Below are positions 49,604 through 59,500 of a stretch of DNA of 64,000 bases, piece by piece. A program made the translations under genes and the position numbers. The stretch is from Cystobacter fuscus. Its GTDB lineage: Bacteria > Myxococcota > Myxococcia > Myxococcales > Myxococcaceae. The notes below the pieces were generated by a model that worked only from the letters and a program-made list of their open reading frames with translations, was not told the DNA's origin and searched no databases. The stretch's first letter is position 1. Each line of letters starts with the position of its first letter. The stretch is taken from the NCBI RefSeq assembly GCF_002305875.1, contig NZ_CP022098.1, forward strand, positions 5,642,001 to 5,706,000, read 5' to 3'.

Positions 49604-51619
49604 GTGAGCGACGAGAAGAACGGTTCCGTGGGTTCTGGTGGCGGCGATGGGGCAGGGGGCTTTGGCCCCAAGAAGCCCAAGGCCACCTTTGGTGACGTGA
49701 TGCTCGGCATTCCCGCGGGTCGTGGCGGCGAGCGCGAGGAGCGCGGTGGTCGCGGCGACAAGGACCGCCGTTCGGATCGCCCGCGTGGCGAGCGCGAGGC
49801 CGCTGCCCCCAAGCCCACGGGCGAGGCGGGAAGCAAGCCGCAGGGGGCGCCCCGCGAGGAGCGCCGTCCGCGTGGTGAGCGTGGTGGCCGCGGCGGTGGC
49901 GGTGGCGAGCGCCAGCAGGGCCCCATGGTGGTGGTCAAGCGCGCCTCGGGCGCGGTGGAGACGCGCGGACCGGTGACCCCGGCCCCGGCGGCGTCGTCCG
50001 AGCCCACCGCCGAGGCGGCCCCCGAGGCCTCGGCCGCTCCGACGCCGGCCCCCGTGACGCCCAAGGCGCCCGTGGTGCCCGCGCCCTCCAGCGCGCTCTA
50101 CGAGGAGGTCCCCGAGGACAAGTCCTTCGCGGAGATGTTCGAGGCGCAGCAGAAGGATGGCGGCGTGCCGGGCCGGCGCTCGGTGCGCGTGGGTGAGAAG
50201 GTCACCGGCACCATCTTCCAGCTCGGCGCGGACACGGCCTTCGTGACGCTGTCCAACGCCAAGAGCGAGGCGATGATCGAGCTGCGCGAGCTCAAGGACG
50301 ACGAGGGTGTGCTGCGCTACGGCGTGGGGGACACCATCGAGGCGCACGTCATCGAGGCGGGCGCCCGGGGCATCCTGCTCAGCCGCGCGCTGGCCAAGGG
50401 CAGCGCCAACATGGCGATGCTCGCCGAGGCCCGCTCTTCCGGCATGCCGGTGGAAGGCCTGGTGCTCAGCGTGAACAAGGGAGGCGTGGAGGTGGCGATC
50501 GGCGACGTGCGCGCCTTCTGCCCCATCAGCCAGCTGGACATCCGCTTCGTGGAGAAGCCGGACGCCTTCATCGGCGAGAAGCTCACCTTCCGCGTCACCG
50601 AGGTGCGTGACCGCAACGTGGTGCTCTCGCGCCGCTCGCTGCTCGAGGACGAGCAGAAGCAGCTGGCGGCCAAGACGCGCCAGACGCTGGACGTGGGCAA
50701 GGTCGTCAAGGGGAAGATCACCGGCGTGCGCGACTTCGGCGCCTTCGTGGACCTGGGCGGCGTGGAGGGGATGATCCCCGTCTCCGAGATGTCCTACATG
50801 CGCGTGGCCCACCCGAGCGACGTGGTGAAGCAGGGCGACGAGGTGGAGGTGGAGATCCTCCGCATGGAGCCCGGCCAGCCCAACTCGCCGGACAAGTCCA
50901 AGCAGAAGGAGCGGATCACCCTCTCCATGCGCGCCCGCCAGGAGGATCCCTTCAAGACGGCGCTCTCGGAGATCAAGGAAGGCGACCGGCTGCAGGGCAA
51001 GGTGGTGCGGTTGCAGCCCTTCGGCGCCTTCGTGGAGCTGCGCCCGGGCGTGGATGGCCTGGTGCACATCTCCGCGCTGTCCGAGCGCCGCATCGCGCAC
51101 CCGCGCGACGCCGTGAAGGAGGGCGAGGTCATCTGGGTGCAGGTGGAGAAGATCGACGCGAACGACAAGCGCATCGGTCTGCGCCGCATCTCCGAGGAGG
51201 AGGCCCAGCGCCCCGCCGAGGAGCGTCCGGCGGCCGCCGCCCCCGAGGAGAAGAAGCCGGCCGAGCCCGCGGCGCCGCGCCCCAAGGTGGGCCAGGTGGT
51301 GGTGGGCAAGGTGGATCGCATCGAGCCCTACGGCGTGTTCCTCGCGTTCCCGGGCGGCAAGGGGCTCATCCCCGCCTCCGAGACGGGCACCGAGCGCGGT
51401 ACGGACCTGCGCAAGAAGTTCTCGCTCGGCCAGGAGCTGAAGGTGGCCCTGGTGGACATCGACGCCTCCGGGAAGATCCGCCTGTCCATCACCGCCGCCG
51501 AGCGCGCCGAGGAGCGCGCCGAGGTCGAGGCCTGGACGAAGACCCAGCAGCCCGTGGGTGGCGGCAAGAAGGGGCTCGGCACGTTCGCCGATCTCTTCAA
51601 GCAGAAGCTGGGCAAGTAG
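49604..51619 (+). CDS. Multi-S1-domain RNA-binding protein with Arg/Gly-rich N-terminus
   Basis: 671 residues from GTG at 49604 (GGAAGG nine bases upstream). Residues 30-120 are rich in Arg, Gly, Glu and Asp (RGGERE, RGDKDRRSDRPRG), an RGG-like disordered arm, then an Ala/Pro linker. Five S1 folds follow at about 195-262, 280-345, 365-445, 460-530 and 565-632; the third and fourth have the classic FGAFVDLG/FGAFVELRPGVDGLVHIS surface. It resembles ribosomal protein S1 but the N-terminus differs; a translation or RNA-decay role is likely. Confidence 0.8.
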   Translation: MSDEKNGSVGSGGGDGAGGFGPKKPKATFGDVMLGIPAGRGGEREERGGRGDKDRRSDRPRGEREAAAPKPTGEAGSKPQGAPREERRPRGERGGRGGGGGERQQGPMVVVKRASGAVETRGPVTPAPAASSEPTAEAAPEASAAPTPAPVTPKAPVVPAPSSALYEEVPEDKSFAEMFEAQQKDGGVPGRRSVRVGEKVTGTIFQLGADTAFVTLSNAKSEAMIELRELKDDEGVLRYGVGDTIEAHVIEAGARGILLSRALAKGSANMAMLAEARSSGMPVEGLVLSVNKGGVEVAIGDVRAFCPISQLDIRFVEKPDAFIGEKLTFRVTEVRDRNVVLSRRSLLEDEQKQLAAKTRQTLDVGKVVKGKITGVRDFGAFVDLGGVEGMIPVSEMSYMRVAHPSDVVKQGDEVEVEILRMEPGQPNSPDKSKQKERITLSMRARQEDPFKTALSEIKEGDRLQGKVVRLQPFGAFVELRPGVDGLVHISALSERRIAHPRDAVKEGEVIWVQVEKIDANDKRIGLRRISEEEAQRPAEERPAAAAPEEKKPAEPAAPRPKVGQVVVGKVDRIEPYGVFLAFPGGKGLIPASETGTERGTDLRKKFSLGQELKVALVDIDASGKIRLSITAAERAEERAEVEAWTKTQQPVGGGKKGLGTFADLFKQKLGK

Positions 51620-51687
51620 TTCGTGCCCCGAGCGCGCGGGAGACACGGGGAATCCCAGACGTGTCTCCCGGCGTTCGATCAAAAGAG

Positions 51688-51716
51688 TTGACGGTCCAGG
51701 GGGAGGGCGGTACTAA
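51688..51716 (+). promoter_or_regulatory. Promoter of the initiator tRNA pair
   Basis: TTGACG (51688-51693), 17-base spacer, TACTAA (51711-51716). Transcription would begin about seven bases before the tRNA. Confidence 0.65.
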
Positions 51717-51730
51717 GCCTCTCACTTCGC

Positions 51731-51805
<75 letters not shown>

Positions 51806-51813
51806 TTGACAGG

Positions 51814-51851
51814 CCAGAGACCCTGTCGAAATCAGGTGACAGGGTCTCTGG
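51814..51851 (+). other. Perfect 14-bp hairpin between the two initiator tRNA genes
   Basis: CCAGAGACCCTGTC (51814-51827) and its exact reverse complement (51838-51851) surround a ten-base loop. No T-run follows. It may pause or stop part of transcription, or guide processing of a dimeric tRNA precursor. Confidence 0.8.
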
Positions 51852-51892
51852 TGTCTGACAAAGAGAAGCGCAACAAAGGCAGCAAACGGTAT

Positions 51893-51967
<75 letters not shown>

Positions 51968-51979
51968 TCGAAGACGAAG

Positions 51980-52015
51980 CCCCGTGGACGATGAGTCCAC
52001 GGGGTTTTTTCTTTT
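51980..52015 (+). terminator. Intrinsic terminator after the tRNA pair
   Basis: CCCCGTGGAC/GTCCACGGGG (51980-51989 with 51995-52004), five-base loop, then TTTTTTCTTTT. Confidence 0.93.
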
Positions 52016-52022
52016 CCGGGCC

Positions 52023-52724
52023 TCAGCTCCCGCGAGCGCGGTGCTCCTCGAGATACGCGGAGAAGCCCGCCTTGGATTGGATACGGAACGCGGGCAGCCG
52101 CGCCAGCGCCTCGGGAGCGAACGCGTACTGCTCGCACACGAGGCTCGCCCGGAGCGCGCCCTCGGGGCCACCGGTGAAGGGCTGGACCTCGTGCGTCAGG
52201 TCGCCCCGGAAGTGCACCAGCATGCCCGGCCGCGGACGCACCTCGCCCAGCGCGAGCTGTCCCCGGGAGAGCACCAGCGCGCCGCCCTTCGCGCCCCCGG
52301 GCACGTTCAGGTAGAGCACGCTCACGTGCTCGGGCGTCGCGCCCGGCACGCCGCTGGGCTCCTGCAGGGTCGCGTCGATGTGCCGGCCCACGCCCCGGCC
52401 CGCCTCGAGCAGCAGCAGGTTCAGATAGAAGGCGTTGGGGCGGCGTCGCTCGGGCCGGGGGCCGAGGAGCCGCTCGCGCCACGGCAGGAGCCCCCGCCAG
52501 CTCCGGGGCTCCAGTATCCGGGCCAGGTAGTCGCGCAGGAAGGGGAAGCGCTCCTCGAGCGTGGACCGTCCCGCTTCCGTGAAGATGAGGGCGAAGCCGC
52601 GGCTGCCCTGGAAGGTGCCCATCAGGGGGCTCCTCGCCACGAAGCGCGAGGCGAGCAGGGCGCCGCGTAGGGACTCCAGCGCCTCCTTCGGCAGGGCGCC
52701 GCGATGGGTGACGTACTCGCTCAC
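52023..52724 (-). CDS. 2-Oxoglutarate/Fe(II)-dependent oxygenase-like protein
   Basis: 233 residues. HID (HxD iron ligands) in GRHIDATL, and about 70 residues later LTHEVQPF with RASLVCEQY supplies the distal histidine and the 2-oxoglutarate-binding arginine. FYLNLLLLEAG resembles prolyl-hydroxylase-type strands. Substrate unknown. The start is GTG at 52722-52724 with GGAG directly abutting, which is not ideal, but homology-like sequence starts early. Confidence 0.75.
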   Translation of the reverse strand: MSEYVTHRGALPKEALESLRGALLASRFVARSPLMGTFQGSRGFALIFTEAGRSTLEERFPFLRDYLARILEPRSWRGLLPWRERLLGPRPERRRPNAFYLNLLLLEAGRGVGRHIDATLQEPSGVPGATPEHVSVLYLNVPGGAKGGALVLSRGQLALGEVRPRPGMLVHFRGDLTHEVQPFTGGPEGALRASLVCEQYAFAPEALARLPAFRIQSKAGFSAYLEEHRARGS

Positions 52725-52738
52725 CTCCGCGAGTCTAC

Positions 52739-52755
52739 GCGGGTTCGACTCCCGC
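52739..52755 (+). other. tRNA T-arm-like fragment
   Basis: GCGGG-TTCGACT-CCCGC has the shape and loop sequence of a tRNA T-arm, followed by CGACTTCA. No matching acceptor, D or anticodon arm precedes it. It could be an attachment-site remnant or chance. Confidence 0.25.
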
Positions 52756-52881
52756 CGACTTCACGAGAAACCACCCGCCGCATCAAGCCGCGTCCCCACC
52801 GGCCGAGGGGGCTCGGTTTCTGAGCCGAGGGCATCGACGGGCAGACGGCGAAGGACTACGAGGCGAATCTGGAGGCCAACC

Positions 52882-55800
52882 TCACCCGAGGGGCAGCTCG
52901 AGCGTGGCCGTGGCGCCCTTGCCCGGCCCTTCGCTCTCCAGGGAAAGGCGGCCGCCCAGCATCTCCGCCGCCAGGGCGCTGGAGTGAAGGCCCAGGCCCA
53001 GTCCCCCCTCTCGGGTGGTGAAGCCCTGGGTGAAGAGCCGCGGGCGGAGCTCTGGCGCCAGGCCCATGCCATTGTCCGCCACCTGGAGATAGGCCGTGTG
53101 GCCTTTCGCGGCGAGCCGTACGTGAAGCTGCCGCTGCCCCTCGGGGAGGGTATTCATGGCGTACCTGGCATTGCTGATGAGGTTGACGAGGATCTGCAAC
53201 ACCTTGTGCTTGTCGAGCCGCAGCCTGGGCACCGTGGAGAACTCCCGGGTGACGGTGACGCCGTTGAGTTGGAGGGAGGGCATCTGGATGCTCAAGGCAT
53301 CCTCGATGAGGAGTGAGAGCTCGCACTCCTCGAGGACGAGCGTGTTGCGCGCATGGGCCTGCTGGACCTGGACGATGGCGCGGATGTGCTCGATGTGCTT
53401 GCCCATGGCCTCCATGCTCTCCTGGAGCGTCTTCCGCTCGCGGAGCAGCTCGTCACCGAGCGCGGAGAGGTAGGCCGGAAGCTGGGTGCCGCGCGGATCG
53501 CGGGTGAGGAAGTCCGCCAGCTCTCCGCCGTGCTCCTCGAACAGGGAGGTGACCTGCTTGAGCCGGCCCACGCGCGAGGCGCTCACCATCTCGAGCATGC
53601 TCTGGAGGTTGATGACGGCGCTGGTGAGGACGTTGCCCACGTTGTGGAGCACATGGATGGCCACTTCGGCCATTCCCGCCTTGCGCGCGGAGTCCACCAG
53701 GCAGGCCTGGGCATTCTTGAGCTCCTGCGTGCGCTCCTCCACGCGCCGCTCCAGGTCATCGTTGGCACGGCGCAGGGCGCTCTCCGCGCGTTGGACCTCG
53801 GCGTAGAGCTGGGCGTTCTCGATGGAGATGGCCGCCTGGGAGGCGAGATGCCCGAGCAGGGAGAGGCGAGCGGGAGTGAAGGCGTTGGTGGCGAGTCCGT
53901 TCTCCAGGTACAGCACCCCGCGGAACTCCTCCTGGCGCAGCAGGGGCAGGCAGAGCACGGAGCGGGCGCGGCCGTGCTCGAACCAGGGATCCAACGAGAA
54001 CGGATGGGGCTGGGAGACGTCACCGATGAGCACGTGCTCACGGGTGCGCCTGACGTAGGCGACGAGGGTCCAGGGCAGACGGAATTCGTCCGGCCTGGGG
54101 GTGGAGTCCTCCGGCGAGGAGCCCGCGACAGCGACCACCGGGAGACTGTCACCGCGAGGCAGCAACAGGGCGCCGCGCTGGGCCCCGGCGTTCTCCAGGG
54201 CGGCGCGCAGCAGTGTGTCCGCCAGCCGTTCGAGGACGATCTCTCCCGAGATGGCCTGCTGGGCCTTCACCACGGTGAGCGCGTCGACCTGGGTGGAGTC
54301 CGTCTCGGTGGTGGTCCCCTCCGTGCCGGGGGAAGAGGCCAGATGGGGGCAGTGGGCGTCCAGGTGCGCCACCTTGCCCCTGGCGCCCCAGCGCAGGTAC
54401 GCCGTCCGGGCCTTGCGCGCGTAGGTGTCCGCGAGCGTCGGCATCTTCCGCTCGCGCCAGAAGCGGGCGGCGAGCTCACAGGCCAGGGCGACGTGCTGGA
54501 TGAGGCCGTGCTCCCGCGCCGATTGGTGGGCTTCCTCGTAGGCCCGGAGGGCCTCGCCCTCCCGATCCAGAATGCGGGCCAGCTCCGCGGACACCATCCG
54601 CTCGGGAGCCCGGAAGGTCGCGGGCTGGAGGCTGGCCCATTCGGCGAGCAGTTGCTGGTGCTCGCGCAGGGACTCCAGGGTCCGGGGTTGCTCCTCGGGT
54701 GACATGTCGCCGTAGCAGGCGGCCAGGGTCAGCGCGTAGAAGAGGTGGAAGTCCAGGCGCCGCACCTGCCCGAGCGAGGACCACCACAGCTCCGCGGCCC
54801 GGGCCCCCGCCTCGCGCGCCTCGGCATGGGCACCGCACAGGAAGCGCGCCTGCATCTTGAGGGTCCAGTACCAGAACCGCATGTTGCTCAGGCGGTCGGG
54901 GGTCAGCCCGGCCTCGAAGGAGGCCTCGTCGAAACCCTCCCCCGTCAGCGAACCGAACGAGGGGGAGAGGCCGCGCAACTGCTGCACGTAGAGCTGCTGG
55001 TGGAGCAGGATGAACTGCATGTCCGGGAAGCTCGCGTTGGCCATGAAGGCCAGGCGCACGACGGACTCCTGGTAGACCTCCTCCAGGTCATGTCCCAGCA
55101 TGAGCCGGAGCGTGACGAGGTGATTGGCGCAGTAGCCCGCGGGCTGGAGATCACTGCTCTGGAACGCGAGATGGAAGGCCCTGCGGAGAACCTCCAGCGA
55201 GTTGGACAGGGGTTCGATCCAGTTGTTGATGCTCTCCTGGGTGTAGAGGATTTTTCCTCGGAAGGCGGAGAGATCGTAGCGCTCGATGATGGCCCAGGCG
55301 AGCCGACCGAAGGACCAGGCCTCCTCATAGCGCCTGAAGGTGGAGACCAGCACCATGCCGTACAAGCCATACCCCAGTGCGGCCGAGCCACTGTTTCCAT
55401 GGCGGATGCTCAAGGAGACCATCCGGCACAGGCTGAGGATGAGCAGGTTCGGGTCGGTCAGGACCGCCGGCACGAACAGGGCGCCCAGCACGCTCATCAC
55501 CGCCTCCAGGTCCGGGTCCTCCATGCGAGGCAGGTCGACGAGGCTCTCGATGGGGCGCTCCCCCAGGAGCTTCCACACCTCCTCGTTGGCGGCCACGACC
55601 TCCTCCCACGAGGGGCGCGGGGACATGGGCATGCCCCACAGGGAAAGACACTCCAGGAGGCAGGCGATGGCCGCCGGAATCTCACTGGCGGCGATGTGGA
55701 GGCTGCTCTTCAAGCGGTAGACGGCCGCTGTGTCCGGGCGGGTGCGGGCCCGGGACCGGAGTTCCTCCACCAGGCGGCGCGCCTCGGCGGCATTGCCGCT

Positions 55801-58176
55801 CATGAACTCGCAGAGGGCCCGGTCGAGCTGGCTCCTGAAGGCCAGCCCGGCGGCGGTCTCCCACGGGTCCTCCGGGAGGAGCTGGAAGGCCGTGGTGAAA
55901 TAGGCGATGGCCGAGTGGAACGCGGTGGAGGCCTTGGCCTTCCCTCCGGCCTCGATGTTCAGGCGCGCCACCCGGAGTCGCTCCTCGGCGTTGTCGAGCA
56001 GCTCCAGCCCGGCGTTGAGCTGACTCACGACATCGAAGAGCTTCTCCCGCACCTCTTCCGGATTCAGGCTCGCCAGCAGCAGCCGGCCGATGCGCAGGTG
56101 GACGGCCTTGCGCTCCGCTTCGGGGATGAGGGAGTGGGCCGCCTGCTGGATGCGGTCGTGGAGGAAGCGGTAGTGCTCCGGACCGCTCCGCACCAGCAAG
56201 CCCTCCAGGAGCGCGGGCTCCAGACCCTGCTCCACCACCGAGGACTCCCGCGTGTCGGAGAGCAGGCCGAGCAACTGGAGCGGGAAGGCGTTGCCCACGC
56301 AGGCCGCGAGCCGCAGCAGGTGCTGGGTCCCCAGGGGGAGCTGGCGCAGCTTGCCGACCATGAAGTCGACGACGTTGTCGGAGTAGCCCCGGGCACGGGT
56401 GGCCCCGGCATCCCAGCGCCATGAGCCCTCCGGCGAGCGGACCAGGAGCCCGTCCTGGTTGAGCGTCAGCAGGAACTGCAGCAGGAAGAAGGGGTTGCCT
56501 CCGGTCTTCTCGAGCGCCAGGGCCGAGAGCGGCTCGACCACCCCGGCGTCCGCTCCCGGGAGCGAGTCGGTGACGAGCTGTCGCACCTGCGCGAGGCCCA
56601 GCGCCTCCAGCCGGAGGTCGGTCATCTGGGTACCGGCCCCGCGCAAGCCCTCCAACGCCTGCGCCACCGGGTGGGTGGGGCCGACCTCGTTGTCGCGGTA
56701 GGCGCCGATGAGCAGGACCGGAGGCGTCTCCGGGTGGGTGAGCAGGTGGTGGAGCAGCTGGAGGCTGGCGAGGTCGGCCCACTGGAGGTCATCCAGGAAG
56801 ACGACGAGGGGGTGCTCGGGGGTGGCGAAGACGCCGAGGAACTCGCGGAAGACGCGGTTGAAGCGGTGCTGGGCCGCGGAGGGAGGCAGCTCCTGGACCG
56901 GGGGCTGCGTGCCGGCGACGAGCGCGAGCTGGGGCACCACGTCCACGAGCACCTGGCCCTGGCCCTCCCAGGCCTCGTTCAGGCGAGCACTCCAGCGCGC
57001 CAGCTCCTCGTCGGTGCTCGCGAGCAGTTGTTGTGTCAGGCCGCGGATGGCCTGGGCCAGGGTGTAGTAGGGAACGTCCCGCCGGAACTGGTCGAACTTG
57101 CCACTGAGGAAGAAGCCACGCTGGCGCACCACCGGCTTGTGCAGCTCGTGCACCAGAGAGGACTTGCCGATGCCGGAGTAACCCCGGACGAGGATCAGCT
57201 CGGGCCGTCCCCCCCGGGCCACGCGCTCGAAACCCTGGCGCAGGGCCGCGGCCTCGGAGGCCCGCCCATAGAGACGCTGGGGGAGCTGGAAGCGCGTGGG
57301 ATGGTCGTGCACGCCGAGGGGGAAGTCCTCGTGCACGCCCCGGAGCAGGTCCTCCCGGCACCGCTCGAGGTCGGCCTTGAGGCCGTCGGCGCTCTGGTAG
57401 CGCTCCTCGGCGACCTTGGCCAGCAGCTTCAGGACGATGGCGGACAGGACGGGAGGCAGGTCCGGTACGAGCTTCAGCGGGGGCTGGGGCGCTTGTGCCA
57501 TGTGGGCATGGAACCACTCGAGCGCGTCGTGCCCCTGGAAGGGTCTCGTTCCGCTCAGGAGTTCGTAGAGGGTGACGCCCAGCGAATACAGGTCCGTGCG
57601 GTAGTCCACCGCGCGGTTCATGCGCCCCGTCTGCTCGGGAGACATATAGGCCAGGGTGCCTTCGATGAGCGTGGCGGGGGGGGCATCCACGTGCTCGACG
57701 AGCTGCACGGAGGCGATGCCGAAGTCGATGAGCCGTGTCTCGCCAGACGGGGTGACGATGATGTTGGAGGGCTTGAGATCCTTGTGGATGACACCCCGAA
57801 GGTGGATCTCGGTCAGGGTGGACGCCAGGGAGATCACCAGGTCCAGGGCGCGGAGTACCTCGAGGGGGCCATGGGTGAACTCCGACAGGGTCTCGCCCTC
57901 TACCTCCTCCAACAGGAGGACCGGGCGCTCCTGGAGCTGTTCGCAGGCATGGACGCGGGGGACGCCGCGCACGTCCTGGAGGCGCTGAAGGATGCTGAAC
58001 TCACGGCGGTAGCGCTCGATTGCTCGAGGGCCCGGGGGAGAGGCCACGGGCGTCTTGAGGATGAGGGGAAGGCCATCGGTATCGCGCACCGCGTGGAAGA
58101 GCTGGTTGGAGCCAGTGATCCTGAGGGGCCTTCGAAGGGTGTAGCCAGGAATGCTCAACATACCTGGATGGAACAA
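52882..58176 (-). CDS. Hybrid Ser/Thr protein kinase - AAA ATPase - GAF - histidine kinase
   Basis: 1,764 residues. Ser/Thr kinase (about 12-275) with Lys41, HKDLKPSN at 131-138 (HKD for HRD), DFG at 151-153 and GTLAYMSPEQ. An ORC/STAND-like ATPase follows with P-loop GYSGIGKSS (332-340), then about 700 helical, TPR-like residues. A GAF domain (about 1310-1460) and a short coiled coil lead to a histidine kinase with HNVGNVLTS (phospho-His), NLISNARYAMN, DNGMGL and GLGLGLHSS boxes. Such trifunctional kinases occur in cyanobacteria and myxobacteria. No response regulator is adjacent. TTG at 58176 or ATG at 58161 may start it. Confidence 0.9.
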   Translation of the reverse strand: MFHPGMLSIPGYTLRRPLRITGSNQLFHAVRDTDGLPLILKTPVASPPGPRAIERYRREFSILQRLQDVRGVPRVHACEQLQERPVLLLEEVEGETLSEFTHGPLEVLRALDLVISLASTLTEIHLRGVIHKDLKPSNIIVTPSGETRLIDFGIASVQLVEHVDAPPATLIEGTLAYMSPEQTGRMNRAVDYRTDLYSLGVTLYELLSGTRPFQGHDALEWFHAHMAQAPQPPLKLVPDLPPVLSAIVLKLLAKVAEERYQSADGLKADLERCREDLLRGVHEDFPLGVHDHPTRFQLPQRLYGRASEAAALRQGFERVARGGRPELILVRGYSGIGKSSLVHELHKPVVRQRGFFLSGKFDQFRRDVPYYTLAQAIRGLTQQLLASTDEELARWSARLNEAWEGQGQVLVDVVPQLALVAGTQPPVQELPPSAAQHRFNRVFREFLGVFATPEHPLVVFLDDLQWADLASLQLLHHLLTHPETPPVLLIGAYRDNEVGPTHPVAQALEGLRGAGTQMTDLRLEALGLAQVRQLVTDSLPGADAGVVEPLSALALEKTGGNPFFLLQFLLTLNQDGLLVRSPEGSWRWDAGATRARGYSDNVVDFMVGKLRQLPLGTQHLLRLAACVGNAFPLQLLGLLSDTRESSVVEQGLEPALLEGLLVRSGPEHYRFLHDRIQQAAHSLIPEAERKAVHLRIGRLLLASLNPEEVREKLFDVVSQLNAGLELLDNAEERLRVARLNIEAGGKAKASTAFHSAIAYFTTAFQLLPEDPWETAAGLAFRSQLDRALCEFMSGNAAEARRLVEELRSRARTRPDTAAVYRLKSSLHIAASEIPAAIACLLECLSLWGMPMSPRPSWEEVVAANEEVWKLLGERPIESLVDLPRMEDPDLEAVMSVLGALFVPAVLTDPNLLILSLCRMVSLSIRHGNSGSAALGYGLYGMVLVSTFRRYEEAWSFGRLAWAIIERYDLSAFRGKILYTQESINNWIEPLSNSLEVLRRAFHLAFQSSDLQPAGYCANHLVTLRLMLGHDLEEVYQESVVRLAFMANASFPDMQFILLHQQLYVQQLRGLSPSFGSLTGEGFDEASFEAGLTPDRLSNMRFWYWTLKMQARFLCGAHAEAREAGARAAELWWSSLGQVRRLDFHLFYALTLAACYGDMSPEEQPRTLESLREHQQLLAEWASLQPATFRAPERMVSAELARILDREGEALRAYEEAHQSAREHGLIQHVALACELAARFWRERKMPTLADTYARKARTAYLRWGARGKVAHLDAHCPHLASSPGTEGTTTETDSTQVDALTVVKAQQAISGEIVLERLADTLLRAALENAGAQRGALLLPRGDSLPVVAVAGSSPEDSTPRPDEFRLPWTLVAYVRRTREHVLIGDVSQPHPFSLDPWFEHGRARSVLCLPLLRQEEFRGVLYLENGLATNAFTPARLSLLGHLASQAAISIENAQLYAEVQRAESALRRANDDLERRVEERTQELKNAQACLVDSARKAGMAEVAIHVLHNVGNVLTSAVINLQSMLEMVSASRVGRLKQVTSLFEEHGGELADFLTRDPRGTQLPAYLSALGDELLRERKTLQESMEAMGKHIEHIRAIVQVQQAHARNTLVLEECELSLLIEDALSIQMPSLQLNGVTVTREFSTVPRLRLDKHKVLQILVNLISNARYAMNTLPEGQRQLHVRLAAKGHTAYLQVADNGMGLAPELRPRLFTQGFTTREGGLGLGLHSSALAAEMLGGRLSLESEGPGKGATATLELPLG

Positions 58177-58318
58177 CGCGAACCCTGGGGGGAAGAGTTC
58201 GAGAGGGCCATGACCTCATCAAGAGCAAGCATTCCGAGAGACAATCCCTTGTACGCTCCCCGGTCGCCGCTCCCCCGCGCTGGGCCTCCCGCGCCCGGGC
58301 GGCGCGGGGTGCCACCGT

Positions 58319-59500
58319 TCATTTCAGCGAGCGGATGAAGTCCGTCAGCCGGGTGGCCATGGCCTCCTGGGTCGCGGTCGAGGGATGCCAGTCCTCACCG
58401 TAGGGACCTTGCTGCGGGGCATAGGCGAGGTAGTGCACGCGGGCGTCCCCCCGAGCGTTGAAGTCCTTCACCACCGAGGAAACCCAGTCCTGGATCTTGC
58501 TCCAGTGCTTCTGCCCGGCGGGGTACCAGTCGTTCATGATGGGGCCCACGGCGCAGATGATCCTCGCCTTGGGATAGTAGCTCCGGAGACGGGCGACGAA
58601 GTCCTGGTAGGCCGCGGTGAACCGGGCGGCGTCTGGTGTACCCGGGGCGAAGTCGTTCGTGCCCAGGTTGAGCACCACGATGGAGGGCGTGTAGCGCGCG
58701 AAGTCCCAACGTGGGGTGGCCTGCCTGGGAAGGACGCGGTCGTGGAGTTGGGGGAGCGTTCCCGTCGTGTCTCCGGTGTTGTTGCGGTACATCCCCCGGC
58801 CCGAATAGCAGACCGTCATCACCTCGGCGCCGAGGTTGCGCGCGGTGAGCCAGCCATGGGAGCGGGTGATGTTCTGGTTGATGGAATGGAAGCCCGTCGT
58901 CGGGTTGTCGGCTTCCGGGATGGACGCCTCATTCCCGTAACCGCAGGTGATGGAGTCCCCGATGAATTCGAGCTTCAGGGCCGGACGGGCCGGAGGGTCC
59001 AGGAGCTCTCCGTGGACCTTGAAGCCTTGCAACTCGCTGGTACCGACCTCGCTCTCCGTCAGCTTGACGAGCTCGAGGGTGTGCTCGCCTGGCGCCAGGC
59101 CCCATCCCATCTCATATACCGCCTGGTCTCCGTGGACAGCGAACTTCATGGACATCTGGGCGTCGAGCGTGACCTGGTAGTAATTGGTCGTCCGCTTGTC
59201 ACCCGCGCTACGATCCTTCAGCAACAAGGCGATCGCGTCTCCCTTGAACCGGACCTTGACGGAGACTCCCGGGTGGGAGAACACCGCGGACGCATCGGAG
59301 ACGTCGACCCGCCCCATGTATTGGATTCGTGAATCGGACGCGGGGACCGTCACCCACGTGAGCCCGGGGGAGGGCGACTGGGATGGGGGGATCGCGGAGC
59401 CCGGTAGCTCCTGGGGCGGCGGGAACGCCTCCGGAGGCCACCCCCCGCACGCGAGGAGGGCCGAGAGAGCCCAAGTGAGAACTGGGATTCGCCGTGTCAT
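58319..59500 (-). CDS. CE2-like SGNH esterase lipoprotein
   Basis: 393 residues. Signal with lipobox (LLACGG), an N-terminal beta-sandwich (RIQYMGRVDVSD..., VKVRFKGDAIALLL) typical of carbohydrate esterase family 2, then an SGNH domain with GDSIT (serine), NLGTNDF and EDWHPS (Asp/His). CE2 enzymes remove acetyl groups from xylan and mannan. ATG at 59498-59500 is the signal-peptide start. Divergent from a second SGNH esterase. Confidence 0.85.
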   Translation of the reverse strand: MTRRIPVLTWALSALLACGGWPPEAFPPPQELPGSAIPPSQSPSPGLTWVTVPASDSRIQYMGRVDVSDASAVFSHPGVSVKVRFKGDAIALLLKDRSAGDKRTTNYYQVTLDAQMSMKFAVHGDQAVYEMGWGLAPGEHTLELVKLTESEVGTSELQGFKVHGELLDPPARPALKLEFIGDSITCGYGNEASIPEADNPTTGFHSINQNITRSHGWLTARNLGAEVMTVCYSGRGMYRNNTGDTTGTLPQLHDRVLPRQATPRWDFARYTPSIVVLNLGTNDFAPGTPDAARFTAAYQDFVARLRSYYPKARIICAVGPIMNDWYPAGQKHWSKIQDWVSSVVKDFNARGDARVHYLAYAPQQGPYGEDWHPSTATQEAMATRLTDFIRSLK

